This document shows, piece after piece, positions 12,306-22,285 of a DNA stretch of 64,000 nucleotides. The stretch is from Immersiella caudata. Its lineage: Eukaryota > Ascomycota > Sordariomycetes > Sordariales > Lasiosphaeriaceae. Position numbers and translations under genes: made by a program. A model generated the notes under the pieces. That model was not told the origin of the DNA. It searched no databases and saw nothing but the letters and a program-made list of their open reading frames with translations. Location: assembly GCA_030512335.1 (NCBI GenBank), contig JAULSU010000003.1, positions 5,456,001-5,520,000 on the forward strand, in the 5' to 3' direction. Numbering within the stretch: the first letter of the stretch is position 1; each line of letters starts with the position of its first letter.

Positions 12306-13060
12306 GGCCCCCTCCTCGAACCGTATGAAGTCCATCACGGGCACCTTCAATCATCCTGGTTGCCGCTCCAGCACCAATCCTCGTTGGTATCCGCAGGCTG
12401 TGGCGCCGTGGGTTGGGATCGACGCGCAGTCGCGCAGGTCTTCGTTAATTCAAGCGGGGACTAATTGCATTGCATGTTTTGCCCTGTGTTCCTTTTTGAT
12501 GTGCTCCAATTGGGCAGCCAGCTAACGCCCGTGGCCTCCCTTGCAGGTCGAAGATGGTTCCGGAAGGAACACGCACACAGTCTGGATATACAGTGGGCGC
12601 CTGCCGCTTCCTTCGGGCTGTCAAACTTCCCTCTCTCTCTGGGGAAATATCATCAAGGCTGACATCACGGCCATCACGACGAGGAGCGCGACTATGTAAG
12701 ACTCCTTCCCAGCTTCTTTAACCCTGACCCGCACCTCACCTACCCCTGAGCCTCACCCCTGACCACCTCCGACTCTCTCCTTGTCCGTGACTCTTATCCA
12801 CGAGCGGAGGACGAACAAGTCCTAACAGCACCATCCAAAACCAATCAACCAACCGCATCAAAAAGTTTGACCTCGCAGCAGACCAATCAGGAGGCGGAAC
12901 CATCGCTGGTGTCGACGCCGACTGGGGGCTTGAGGCGCCAGAGTACAACGGGCAAAGAGTTGACGTTCCCCGCTTCGACGTAGTTACCTTCCGCAATGCA
13001 ATACCGCAGCGGCTGGATAACTTCAACTTAGGTATCCTAGGCGCGATTCAGTCCGGATAA
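12306..13060 (+). pseudogene. peptidase family G1 (eqolisin)-like relic
   Basis: Pieces of an acid glutamic peptidase are visible in order. MKSITGTFNHPG corresponds to the family's xSVTGTFxVP. APWVGIDAQ corresponds to WVGIDG, followed by SLIQAG. Past an intron ending TTGCAG at 12545, IQWAPAASFGLSNFPLSLG corresponds to the WYPxxxxDFSxxxISxGD segment. After a one-base shift in an A run near 12645, NIIKADITAITTRSAT continues, then across a GTAAGA..ACAG intron TITIQNQSTNRIKK and ADWGLEAPEYNG. The usual AEW is ADW here, and cysteines expected near both sites are missing. Eqolisins are secreted acid proteases. The frameshift, missing start and substitutions indicate loss of function. Confidence 0.6.
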
Positions 13061-13461
13061 GGGAGGCGTGCTCTTCGGTGGAAACGGGGGATTCGGGGCT
13101 GAGGGCTTAGTCTCCTTCGGGCGACGATAGGTGGTGTTTCTGGGGTAGACGAGAAGCTAAGGGTACAATAGAGTTGGGTTCGTTTTCTCCTTTTGTTGGC
13201 GGTTTTGAGCGTGTGAATGGTCAGATAGATAGATTGTAGACACGGATGATAGATTTTCGTCTGGGTGGTTCCCATCCCCTTTTATCTCTCAGGGAGTGGC
13301 AGTCGGAATTTGACCGAGTTATCTACCAAAACCCACGCCATTCTTAGCTAACAGGAGCCATCAAAAAGGCAATGACTGATCACGAACACGAAATGCAGAA
13401 ATAAAACGCAAACAACGCCTCCCGCGTTTCTAGCCCCAAGCCTTCTGTTACTGAACACCAG
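13061..13461. other. intergenic, no gene recognised
   Basis: Lies between convergent transcription units. No feature seen. Confidence 0.4.
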
Positions 13462-14169
13462 CTAGACAGTCTCAGTCGTAACAGGCTCCGACACACCGGT
13501 GCTAGTCTCCTCAACACCCCCCTCACAGCTTCCCTCCTCGCCATACCCCCCAGTAGGACTCAACCACCAGCCCCCATGATCTCTCAGCGTGTGACGTCTC
13601 TCAAACCGCAATGCCCTTCTGACAACAGACCCTCCCGCGTGAGTGTGAGTGGCCGTAGCAGTAGGTTTCACATGCTTCTTGCTTTTAGTCTTGCAAGGAC
13701 GGGTATATCCTGTTCCGGTTGGTCGAGTCTTTGTTCTGGTCCTCGTCTTGGTGGTCAGGGTCGGATTGTCAAGATCGGATGTTGGGATGGAGGGGATATC
13801 GGTGGGCTCTGTAGGGGACGCTGCTGTGGTGAGGGCCTCGGTGATATCGGGGTAGGAAGTTATAGTCGCGGTGGTCTCGATGGCCTCAATCTCCGTTGTT
13901 GTGGCTGTAGGTATTTCGACGCCCTCGCTGGTGCTGGTCTCACCCTCTGCCTCACTCGTGGCGGTAGTGACCGCTGTATCCGTAAAAGTCCCAATATCAG
14001 TCGCTGTTACCGTCAAAAATTCGCCCTCTGAGGTTTGCGTGGATGGGTCGGAGGTAATCGGTATGACTTCCAACTTGTCGGTCGTGCTAGTCTGGAGACT
14101 GCTCTGCTGAGCGAGCACCAAGCTTGCCGCTGCCAGCAGGGTAAGAATCCGCATGGTTGACAGGCTCAT
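13462..14169 (-). CDS. secreted Ser/Thr-rich protein
   Basis: A single open frame of 235 residues from ATG at 14169 (context CACAATGA), with a second in-frame ATG at 14154. The start MSLSTMRILTLLAAASLVLA is a clear signal peptide. Residues ~25-130 are very rich in Thr, Ser and acidic residues, typical of an O-glycosylated stalk. A basic region follows (TKTRTRTKTR, then TKSKKHVK), then RRALRFERRH, a likely dibasic protease processing site. The tail has two cysteines and Gly/Trp residues. No GPI-type hydrophobic tail is present. No domain recognised; probably a cell-wall or secreted mucin-like protein. Confidence 0.7.
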   Translation of the reverse strand: MSLSTMRILTLLAAASLVLAQQSSLQTSTTDKLEVIPITSDPSTQTSEGEFLTVTATDIGTFTDTAVTTATSEAEGETSTSEGVEIPTATTTEIEAIETTATITSYPDITEALTTAASPTEPTDIPSIPTSDLDNPTLTTKTRTRTKTRPTGTGYTRPCKTKSKKHVKPTATATHTHAGGSVVRRALRFERRHTLRDHGGWWLSPTGGYGEEGSCEGGVEETSTGVSEPVTTETV

Positions 14170-15047
14170 TGTGGTGGAGAGATCTGCGTGAATGGGTAGG
14201 TAGGTTTTCAAGAGGGGAATAAACGAAAGAATCAGAGACTAGTACAACTTGGACTTTGTTCAACTCCTGTGGGCGGGTGGGCAAGAACGGCGATATGCCT
14301 GCATCACCTGAGATCTACTTATACCCAATTACTACCTTGCACCTCCTATGCGCCAGTGCCCCCTCTCTCGGGGGACGGGGAAGGCGCAAACGGGCCAGCG
14401 TGGCAGTAAGCCCGCGCCATTTAGCTGGCAAAAGACCGGACAATGCCATTGTCGCCCTGTCGTGATCAGCAAACTTGACCGATCGAGCCCTGGGTATGTT
14501 TGGGGAGGAGCCGTTTGCAAGGTCTGGCCGCTCTCTTCTCTGTCCTAGACAAGGCATTGTTCAGTGGGGGCGACAGAAGGGCCGTCTTGAACGAATGGTG
14601 TGAGCGCGGCCGAACGCATGGCTGGGCTTCGCCGAGACCCGATGTTTGCATCTATCGCGACTGTGCCAGGTTGATCTTCACCGTGACCAGGATTCCGTTG
14701 CATCGGAGTTATTAAGTTTGCGTGATTTGGTGGCCGCTTTCCGGGTCTCGGCCAAGGTGAGCCATGCGTTGCGGCGCGCGCGGCCGGGTTGGTTTCAGAT
14801 GTTCGGGCTTGGGGGGCGGGCCGCATCACAGCCTCATTTACCCCTGACATTGGGGCGCGACCAAGCAAACATAACGATCTTGTCGGCAGTGCTGGTGAAT
14901 TGTGGCGAGTAGCCATGGTAGTCGATCCACAGATGCACTGAATACTCGTCTCGAGAGTTTGTGAGCTGAGCAAGCAATTGGTATTCTGAACTAGTACAAT
15001 GTCTGAACAACGAGACTAGTGCAAAATACTCATCCCTGCGTCCCCGT
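14170..15047. other. intergenic, no gene recognised
   Basis: Promoter of the minus-strand secreted protein and the downstream side of the next relic. Open frames on both strands overlap each other without family features. Confidence 0.4.
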
Positions 15048-16224
15048 CTACGCGTCACTATGAGGCGGAGTGTCTGCTGCCTGCTGGTCAAGATCAGACA
15101 GCGTCCACGGCCACTCGAAATACCTAATTCTCGTGCCTTCGAACATGATCTCCACCGCTCGAACAAAGTCGTGCGAGCCATCTTCGTAATCGACCCTATG
15201 TCGCGGGGTGTAGCGGAAGATGGGGAGGCCAAACTACGGCAATTCTTCCAGGTGCTCTTTTTGGACAGGTTTGTAGGGAAAGACTCGAATCATATCGTTG
15301 TGATTTTCCTGGTGAACCCAGGGACGTATTTGATCAGCGCTCTCTTCATCCTTTCTACCTCGTCGAAGAATTCAATATCTGTCAACGCACCTCCGCGACC
15401 CGGCAGCTTGGATGGGTCGACCTCTGCCTGACTGCGATAAGATCTGGTGAAAATAAAGGCGAAAGTTGAAAGCTCCACGTTGGTAATGTATTGACCCATT
15501 GTGATGGTAAGGGTTGGTCCACGTTCTGATTCCGCCTCCGGGACCTTGAACAGCAGGCTACGGACCTGCTCAATCCCGGGGTAGTCCAGATCAGGGTCGC
15601 CACAGCCAAGGAACTTGATGGCCTCGGTCTTGAATTTTCCGTTGCTGTTCATCATCTGGGGATTCTCCCAAAAATGAGCCATCCAAACGCCGTGTACCGA
15701 AAAGACGAAGACGCAGGTACAGCCCCATATAGGCCCGGAGCCCGTAAAGATGGGATCGTGGCAATTACTGTAATCGTAGCACTCTGAGGAGGGAATGCCG
15801 CGCACCAAAGGTGGTTTCCATCCTTTCATAGTTGTCATGTTGCTTGCGTTGGTAGTCCCCGTTTCCTCGATGATGTTTCTCGCGAAGGTGAACCACTTGT
15901 GCCAGTTCTCAATCTCTGAGGCGCCTTCCTCCTCTTCGAACATGCTCGGGTCCGTGAAATCCTCTTGGATAATGACTTTGGAATCCTCCAAAAGCCTGAA
16001 ATTTTCACTGTAGGCCGAGTCGTCAACGAGGGGGGCTTGGGGCGACGACCGGGGGATATCGGAGCGGGAGCTGGACGTGCTGGGCGTGGCAGCAGGCGTG
16101 GCGCCGGCGTGTATCGAACGAGGTCTCGATCTGGAATGGCCTCGCTGATAGTGGTATCTGAGTCGAAATTGGAATTTGACGATGACGCTGGCGAGTGGGC
16201 TCCGAGATCCATACTGATGTTCAT
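15048..16224 (-). pseudogene. fungal protein of unknown function, multiply interrupted
   Basis: Starts at ATG 16224 with MNISMDLGAHSP and a Ser/Pro-rich region. The frame shifts near 16110, then STSSSRSDIPRSSPQ leads into LVDDSAYSENFRLLED and the main body. The body contains SSECYDYSNCHDPIF and GPIWGCTCVFVFSVHGVW, a motif set found in an uncharacterised fungal family (CYDxxDCxxPI..WGCTCxFVxSxxGVWxxHFWE). A second shift near 15313 moves to VHQENHNDMIRVFPYKP, and TAG at 15234-15236 precedes FGLPIFRYTPRHRVDYEDGS. The true C-terminus would end at 15048. Three lesions; the TAG would be CAG with one change. Confidence 0.6.
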
Positions 16225-16620
16225 ATTCGAGGATGATGCTGCAACGGCTACTTTTTCATCTGGTAGCACCGAGTGATGGAAATATGTGTATGTGAGAAAC
16301 TGGACTTGGAAGATGTTCGGTCGTTGCGCTCGCAATTTGGGTTGGCGACGATGCGGGTGGGTCGGGAAACGGACGTTCCTTCCATCCAAGGTGTTCAGCT
16401 CTGAGGGGGGCGGGCGTGGCAGGCCATGTCAACGTTCCTGCCAACTGAGGCTCGACCCAAGACTTCAACTGCACCCAGCACGGCAAACATGACCTGAATT
16501 AAACGCGGGATCTCACGGCCAGAAGAAATTGTTGGTTTTGAAACGCGTTTAAATTCGAAGCCGCATGCGGGGCTATTTATTACCTCCAGCTCAACCCATG
16601 CAAATTTCCCTCCTTCCATT
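16225..16620. other. intergenic
   Basis: Lies between the start of the preceding minus-strand relic and the 3' end of the SDR gene. No feature seen. Confidence 0.4.
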
Positions 16621-17714
16621 CTAATCCAAAATCGGCCGCAACTTCTCCACCGTATCCACCACCGTCCTCTCCCACGAAATCCAACCCTGCCCCGTGTACC
16701 TCACCGCCTTGCTCCCATCAAACCCCTTCCCCTTCGGCCACGTATACCCCTCCTCATACCCCTCCCCCGGCGTCCCCTCCTTGATAACCCCCCTCCGCTC
16801 GGGATACGCCTTCCTCAAAATATCCGCCACTGACTGCGCCGGCCCATACGTCGACGCCGCGATGAACCGCTCATTATTCGCCTTCTCCGGATTTTCAACT
16901 CCGTAAATCACCAATCGCGCCACATCCCTCACATCCACATACCCCGGCGACGCCCCCGGCAATCCCGACTCTTCCAGCGCCTTACCGACGTATACATCCG
17001 CCGGAAGCGCGTATGTCTCTCCAATCTTTTCCCGACTCGCCGGAACCACCAGTGGCGGCCCCGCCACCAGACACGGATTCACACTCGTAATCGTAAACCC
17101 CGGCTTCTTCTCATCCCTAAACTTCCACACCGTCCTCTCCGCCGCCGTCTTGCTAGCAGCATAAATTGCCCCGCTCGGCGCCTTCGCTCCGAGCTGTTCA
17201 ACGAGGGGAATAGCGAACTCGTTCCAGTCAGACTCGGTGTAGACGTAGTCGTGCGGGTAGTTACCCAGCGTGGCGACGATGGAGGACATGAAGATGAAGG
17301 ACTTGATGCGGGGTTCGGTGATGGCGGCTTCCAGCGCGCGGAGGGTGCCGTCTATGGCGCCTTTGAGGACGGGGGCGGGGTCGGTGAAGAAGAGGGAGAC
17401 GGGGGCGGCGAGGTGGGCGACGTAGTCGACTCCTGCATCCTGGGTCAGAACTTGGACTGCTGGATTGGCGGGAGGGGGATGCAGAGGGGAATACCTTTGA
17501 CGGCCTCATCAAAGGCGCCGGGCACGGTGATGTCGGGGACTTCGATGAAGGAGAGTTGCGAGGCGTATTGGGGGAGGGCTGCGGCGACTTCGTCACCCGC
17601 AGAGAGGCGGCGGACAGTGCCGCGGACGGAGTAGCCCGCGTCGAGGAAGGCTTCGACGGTTTTGGCGGCGATGTAGCCGTTGGCGCCGGTGACGAGGACG
17701 AGGCCTTTGCTCAT
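16621..17714 (-). CDS. NAD(P)-dependent extended SDR (aldehyde/ketone reductase type)
   Basis: Two exons (17495-17714, 16621-17432) give 343 residues. The intron has a GTATTC donor and the acceptor that keeps AVKGVDYVAHLAAP in frame. VTGANGYIA is the N-terminal nucleotide-binding glycine motif and YAASK (residues ~165-170) is the YxxxK catalytic pair. The downstream pattern (NPCLVAGPP, then YVDVRDVARL) is that of fungal dihydroflavonol-4-reductase-like and methylglyoxal/aldehyde reductases. It probably reduces an aldehyde or ketone using NADPH in the cytosol. The substrate cannot be stated. The gene looks intact and lies next to an 0.9-kb upstream region. Confidence 0.85.
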
Positions 17715-18617
17715 GATGGGCAGTTGGTGATTGGTTGTAGTTGGGTGAGATTTCGTGTTAGCGATTGGTGTGAGTGACGATGAGGTGAAGGCATTCCAAA
17801 TGAACAGATCCCTCCCCCTTTATAACGCAAGCTCCTCGCTTACAATGTCCGAAGAGCTGCACCATGCTCAGGCATTGTGCTTAACAACCCGATGACGACG
17901 CAATGTTGTGATGCGGGATGTCTGTTTTCGGCGATGCTGACAGAGGGGCGGCATGGCGCTTTGCAGCACTATTGAACCTCGGCCCCGCGCCTGATTGGCA
18001 TCCTCAATAGTGGGTCGCGCTGCCGAGATCTCGGCAAGCACCGATCGCGATTACTGATCCTCGCGACGACGTGCGGGCGACCAACCCCGTGCGGCGACGG
18101 CTGAATAATGCGCCGGCATCGGCCCGTGTTTCACTGCAGCAATCGCAGCTTGCGTGCTAGCGAATGGAGCGCCACCATTCTAATCATTTGGGGATGTGTG
18201 AGCGTTGTGCATGCGCCAAAGAAATAAGCTCTGGAATTCCAACTGCTGCGATTTGACAGGCTTTCACCCCGCAATGACTTCGATACCGAGCTTCAGGAGT
18301 GGAGTATTGCCTTTTCCTATCCGGAGTCTCCTTGTTAGAGGGATGTGAACTCGCAAAGGAGACAGCAATAGAAACTATAGCTGGTGAACGAAATGGAAGA
18401 AGAAAGCAAAACGGTGCAGTATAGGGTTTAATGAGAAAGGGGTTACTGCTAGTTCTAGAAATATTTCAGGGCTCAGACCCGAAGAGAATTAGAAACGGGC
18501 AAGTTTGCCCTGTGGAATACCCCATACCTGCTTCCAATACGACGGTAAAAGTCTTGTTTCGTTGCTAACCTTGTCATAGACACATTCAGACCAAGAACAC
18601 TAGATACAACCACAACC
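17715..18617. promoter_or_regulatory. divergent upstream region between the SDR gene and the F-box/LRR-like relic
   Basis: Both flanking genes point away from this 0.9-kb stretch. A TATA-like TTTATAA occurs at about 17819, roughly 105 nt upstream of the SDR ATG. No other element could be fixed. Confidence 0.4.
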
Positions 18618-20310
18618 ATGGGCCAGCAACAGAGCCAGCCACTTAGCCAGCTCCCTGCAGAGATCTGGTTGATGATGATTGCAAGTCATCTTTGCGCCCA
18701 TGTCATCTGCCTGTTGACAAGTGTCATCACGCGTTGAACATGGTATCCGATACTAGCATTGCCATCCGAAACGCCCTCCGGCACCTTGCACTCACATGCC
18801 AAAGGGCCCGAGAGGTAGCTCAACCGGTTTTGAACCACCAAATCCCTTTCAGGCAGATAGAGTTGCCAGGCTTTACTCTCTTTGTCAGCTATCAAACAAA
18901 CATGAACCGGTTTGAGCAACTTTTGCGCACGATCAATCAGGCCCCTGGAATTGCAGACGAGATTGAGGTTCTCCAGCTTGACTCAGGTATGTGGAAGGAC
19001 AGGAGGGAGAACCGCCGTGCCCAGCGCGGTGGGCAGCTTACTCGCCAGCAGCAGCAGTGTCATTTTATGCAGTCAATCCTTCGCCAAGTCTTGAATCTCA
19101 AGGTGTTGGAACTTTCTCATCACGATGACATGTTGCTTGAGAGCATCGATATTGCGGCGGCGGCCCTTTTACACCAAGGCAGAGCGTTCAACAACCTAAC
19201 ATGCCTCCGTGCCCGCTTCTGCCTAGACGTATGGGGCGGTTACCGAGGGCCTATGATATCAGAACTGAGCCAGTTCCTCCGTCTGACGCCAAATCTTACC
19301 CGCCTCGAACTGTTCCGCTGCCGGAGGAATTTCATCGACCCCCGCGACCCCCTGGACAATCGGGGTACTGCGCCTCCTCTCCCTTCCCTCTCGCATCTCA
19401 CCCACATTGAGATTCACGACCCCTAGGTGGAATTTACCACCGATCAACTCATCCACAATCTCATATCTCGGCCTACAATCACCCCCTTCGCCATACGGCC
19501 ATCCATCCGCCTGTCTCCCCAGCCAGATGGAACCATTTACACGACAGGCATGGCAATCTGGCTCAACCACCTCGACCCGGTTGCCGGGTTAGTGGCACCG
19601 GCTCTCGGCTTAACCTCCGCGCAGCGATTCGAACGCGAGGTCATCCACCGGGCCCCTATCCCAGCCTTCCTCCCCACCCACCTCAGCCGCCTCCTCCCCA
19701 GTCTCTCCACCCTCCTCGTCCAATCTGCCGCTCCCCACGATGGTACTGGCGCCTTGAGCAGCCTCACTTCCTTCACCAGGCTCAAGGAACTCTACCTCGG
19801 CGCAAACGCCCAGTTCCAAAACCGCAACGTCCCCGCAGATCTTCGCCCCAGCCCAAATACCACACGTCCGGTCACCATCCCGGCGCACACCCGGCTTGCA
19901 TTTCTACTGCCCGAGTCCATCGAGCACCTCTGCATCTTCAGCCTCGACCTGGATCTGCTCTCGGCGTACATGGCAGCTTACGAGCTCAACGGGTTGCCGG
20001 GGGCCATCAAGTCGGGTGGGTTTTTGGAAAGCTAAAGAAACTTACTGTTCGTCCTGTTGTGAAGGGCGTCAAGTTTAGCGGTGTGTGTGGGGTGGGGAAA
20101 CCTAGCGAGCACATACTCAGTAGGACGCTGCAGGACGGAGAGAAGACGTGGGTGGAGACGAGCGCCGAGGAGGACGGGTTGAGGATGTAGTTTGCGGGGA
20201 CGGGGGCCGAGGTTAGGGTGCAGGGTGCGCGGAAGGGGGTCGAGTGGGAGAGGAACTGGATGATGGATGATGCTCGGTCGGTTGGGGAGAACAGGCGGGT
20301 TGATTGGTAG
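18618..20310 (+). pseudogene. F-box/LRR-like protein, broken in at least four places
   Basis: ATG 18618 starts MGQQQSQPLSQLPAEIWLM, an F-box-like opening (LPxEIxxxI). The frame shifts near 18690, after which RPCHLPVDKCHHAL and AIRNALRHLALTCQRAREV complete it. Leu-rich repeats follow (LNLKVLELSHH, LTPNLTRLELFRC, FTRLKELYLGANAQ). TAG at 19424-19426 interrupts HDP/VEFTTDQL. A further shift near 20035 restores KKLTVRPVVKGVKFSG, and TAG at 20188-20190 precedes FAGTGAEVRVQ. The final stop is at 20310. F-box/LRR proteins select substrates for SCF ubiquitin ligases. Both TAG codons would be CAG with one change. The F-box call rests on the N-terminus and repeat pattern only. Confidence 0.55.
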
Positions 20311-20740
20311 GGGGTATGGCCTGCCTAGCAACCTGCTTTCCTTCTCTTGACTCGCTGGTCTTCTACTGAGTCTGGTCTCTCTTTAGCTTTGGCTCCAGGT
20401 GGGTGAGTGAATAGAAACCAAGTATCTCCATCACCGGACTCGGGCTGCTCTTGAAAGCGTCTGAAGTCTGGAAATTAGGTACGTTTGAAAATACAAAAAT
20501 ACTATTGGAGATCCCAATTTGACGAATGAAACATGAGAGCGACTTTCATGCTAATAAATGTGATATTTCCACGCTCTCCTATGTGCCTCTTTGTTTGGCG
20601 TAAGTCGGTGGAGGCTGGTCCTGAAGCCCTCTGGCCTCGGGGCTAGAGAAACTGTTTACAATTCGTGTGGCAGCCGAGATGTATTCTTGGAGCTTCCCCT
20701 TGCCTTGTCACGTGACATCACCCCGAGGCCTCGACACCCC
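20311..20740. other. intergenic, no gene recognised
   Basis: Lies between the convergent F-box/LRR relic and the GH5-like gene. AT-rich near 20480-20570. Confidence 0.4.
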
Positions 20741-22285
20741 TTAAGGCTTCGAAACGCCCATCCCCCTGACCCAAGGCTTCCAAACCCCTTCCAAGCCCCT
20801 CTCATACCTCCACCCGCTCCAGTTGCCATTTGTCAACCCCCAGCTCTCCTGCACCACCCCCGTCCCCTCGCTTCCTCTCCAGCTCCCCGCAAGCGTCCAC
20901 ATTGCCCAGCTTACGCCATGCCGCTCCGTGAGGATCCTCAAACACCCCGTCAAAGTATCTGTCTCCAATGATGCATCCTGCGGATGCCCAAACTCGGAAA
21001 GGATCACCGGCGTGAGCCTCGCTGCGGCAGGACAGTCGGCCGTAGTATTGCACGCGGCTGGGGCGGGGATGCCCAGGGCGTTAAACCCGTTCCGATAAAG
21101 GCCCGCTTCGATGACACGGCAGGTGCCAGTGTCGAGGTCTTCGCTTTCCGAGAGGAGGTGTAGTTCCCAGACGATCTTGTCCGCCCAGGTCTGGTTGCTA
21201 AGGGTGAAATATTCTGGTGGTCGACGAGCGCCGTCCCGAATGGCGGTGCAGCGATAGCAGGGGGCGGTCAGGAGGTTCTTGCGGGCGGTGAGCGCGGAGA
21301 GATCCTGGCCGAACTGGAGGCCGGACCAAGTGATGAGAAGATTGGGGTTGGCGGAGTGAATGGTGTCGGCACCAGAGGACATGTTTCCGACGAAGGTCTT
21401 CCAGTTGTATTCGAGGGATGGGCGGAGGTGGGATTCACGAGGGGTGGAGAAGAGCGACATGGACACGATGTTGGTGTGGTTTCGCGACCAGTTGGCGATG
21501 TAGGCGAGGGCGCGGTGCCAGTGGGTAACTGGGAGGTTGATGTCGTCAAACCAGGCGTTTCCGTCGGTGTGCGAGCAGCAGGACTGGGCCTTGCCGACGT
21601 GGGTATCGGGGTGGATGAGGATGTTTTTACGGGCGGCGAGCCGCACAATGTCGTTCCAGATTTTGAAGCGCGGTGTGGAGCGTGTCCAAATCGGATTCCG
21701 GGCGAGTATGGCTTCGAGGACACGGTTGCCATCGGACGGTCCGAGCGTAGTAAGGAGAGCTCTCTCCAGCGGGATATCGGTGCCATTGCGGGCGTAGATC
21801 TCATCAATCATTTGGATCGCGTAGGGCCTCGATGCTTATCAGCTCTTGCTCGGTTCGATACATCGAGTCTTGGCAGAACAACTCTGACTTACATGCGAAT
21901 GAAGTTGAAGCCAACGCTGGCGACTTGCGTAAGAATGTCGTCTGCCGCTGCGTACTCGAGACCCTCAGGGATCATGGTCTCGCCTGTTGGTTCCGTTCTT
22001 CGTCAATCGTGCACCGGCCGCTGGAAAACGCCAGGACTTACCGCTCAGGGGCCAACTAACACCCGCAAAGGTGATGTTTTCTCCCCTGGAGTTGACGATG
22101 TTCCTCCCGCGAGTTCGAAGCGGTCCGTACGGCCATGAAGTTCCATTGCTTTGTTGCCGACCCTGCACCATGGCTCTGAACGGTTGGCTGACAACTAAGG
22201 ACTGGTGACGGTGAACAACATCTTCCACGGTACCTGCGGCAGCTGCCGCAAAGCTGGTGGCCAGGACGAAAACTATGCCCAACAT
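20741..22285 (-). CDS. secreted GH5-like glycoside hydrolase with altered acid/base site
   Basis: Three exons (22042-22285, 21893-21983, 20741-21827) join in frame to 473 residues, with clean GTAAGT donors. MLGIVFVLATSFAAAAA is a signal peptide. NIVNSRGENITFAGVSWPLSG, ETMIPEGLEYA and VGFNFIRM are typical of GH5 beta-glycosidases. ILSEFGHPQD has the nucleophile Glu, and SWAMWTLAGSW the final conserved Trp region. The acid/base position, normally N-E-P or N-E-L after MSLR, reads MSLFSTPRE here, so the catalytic Glu is absent. Several N-glycosylation sites occur. The protein is likely secreted; with this change it may bind rather than cleave beta-glucans. The rest of the gene is intact, so drift alone is less likely. 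Confidence 0.8.
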
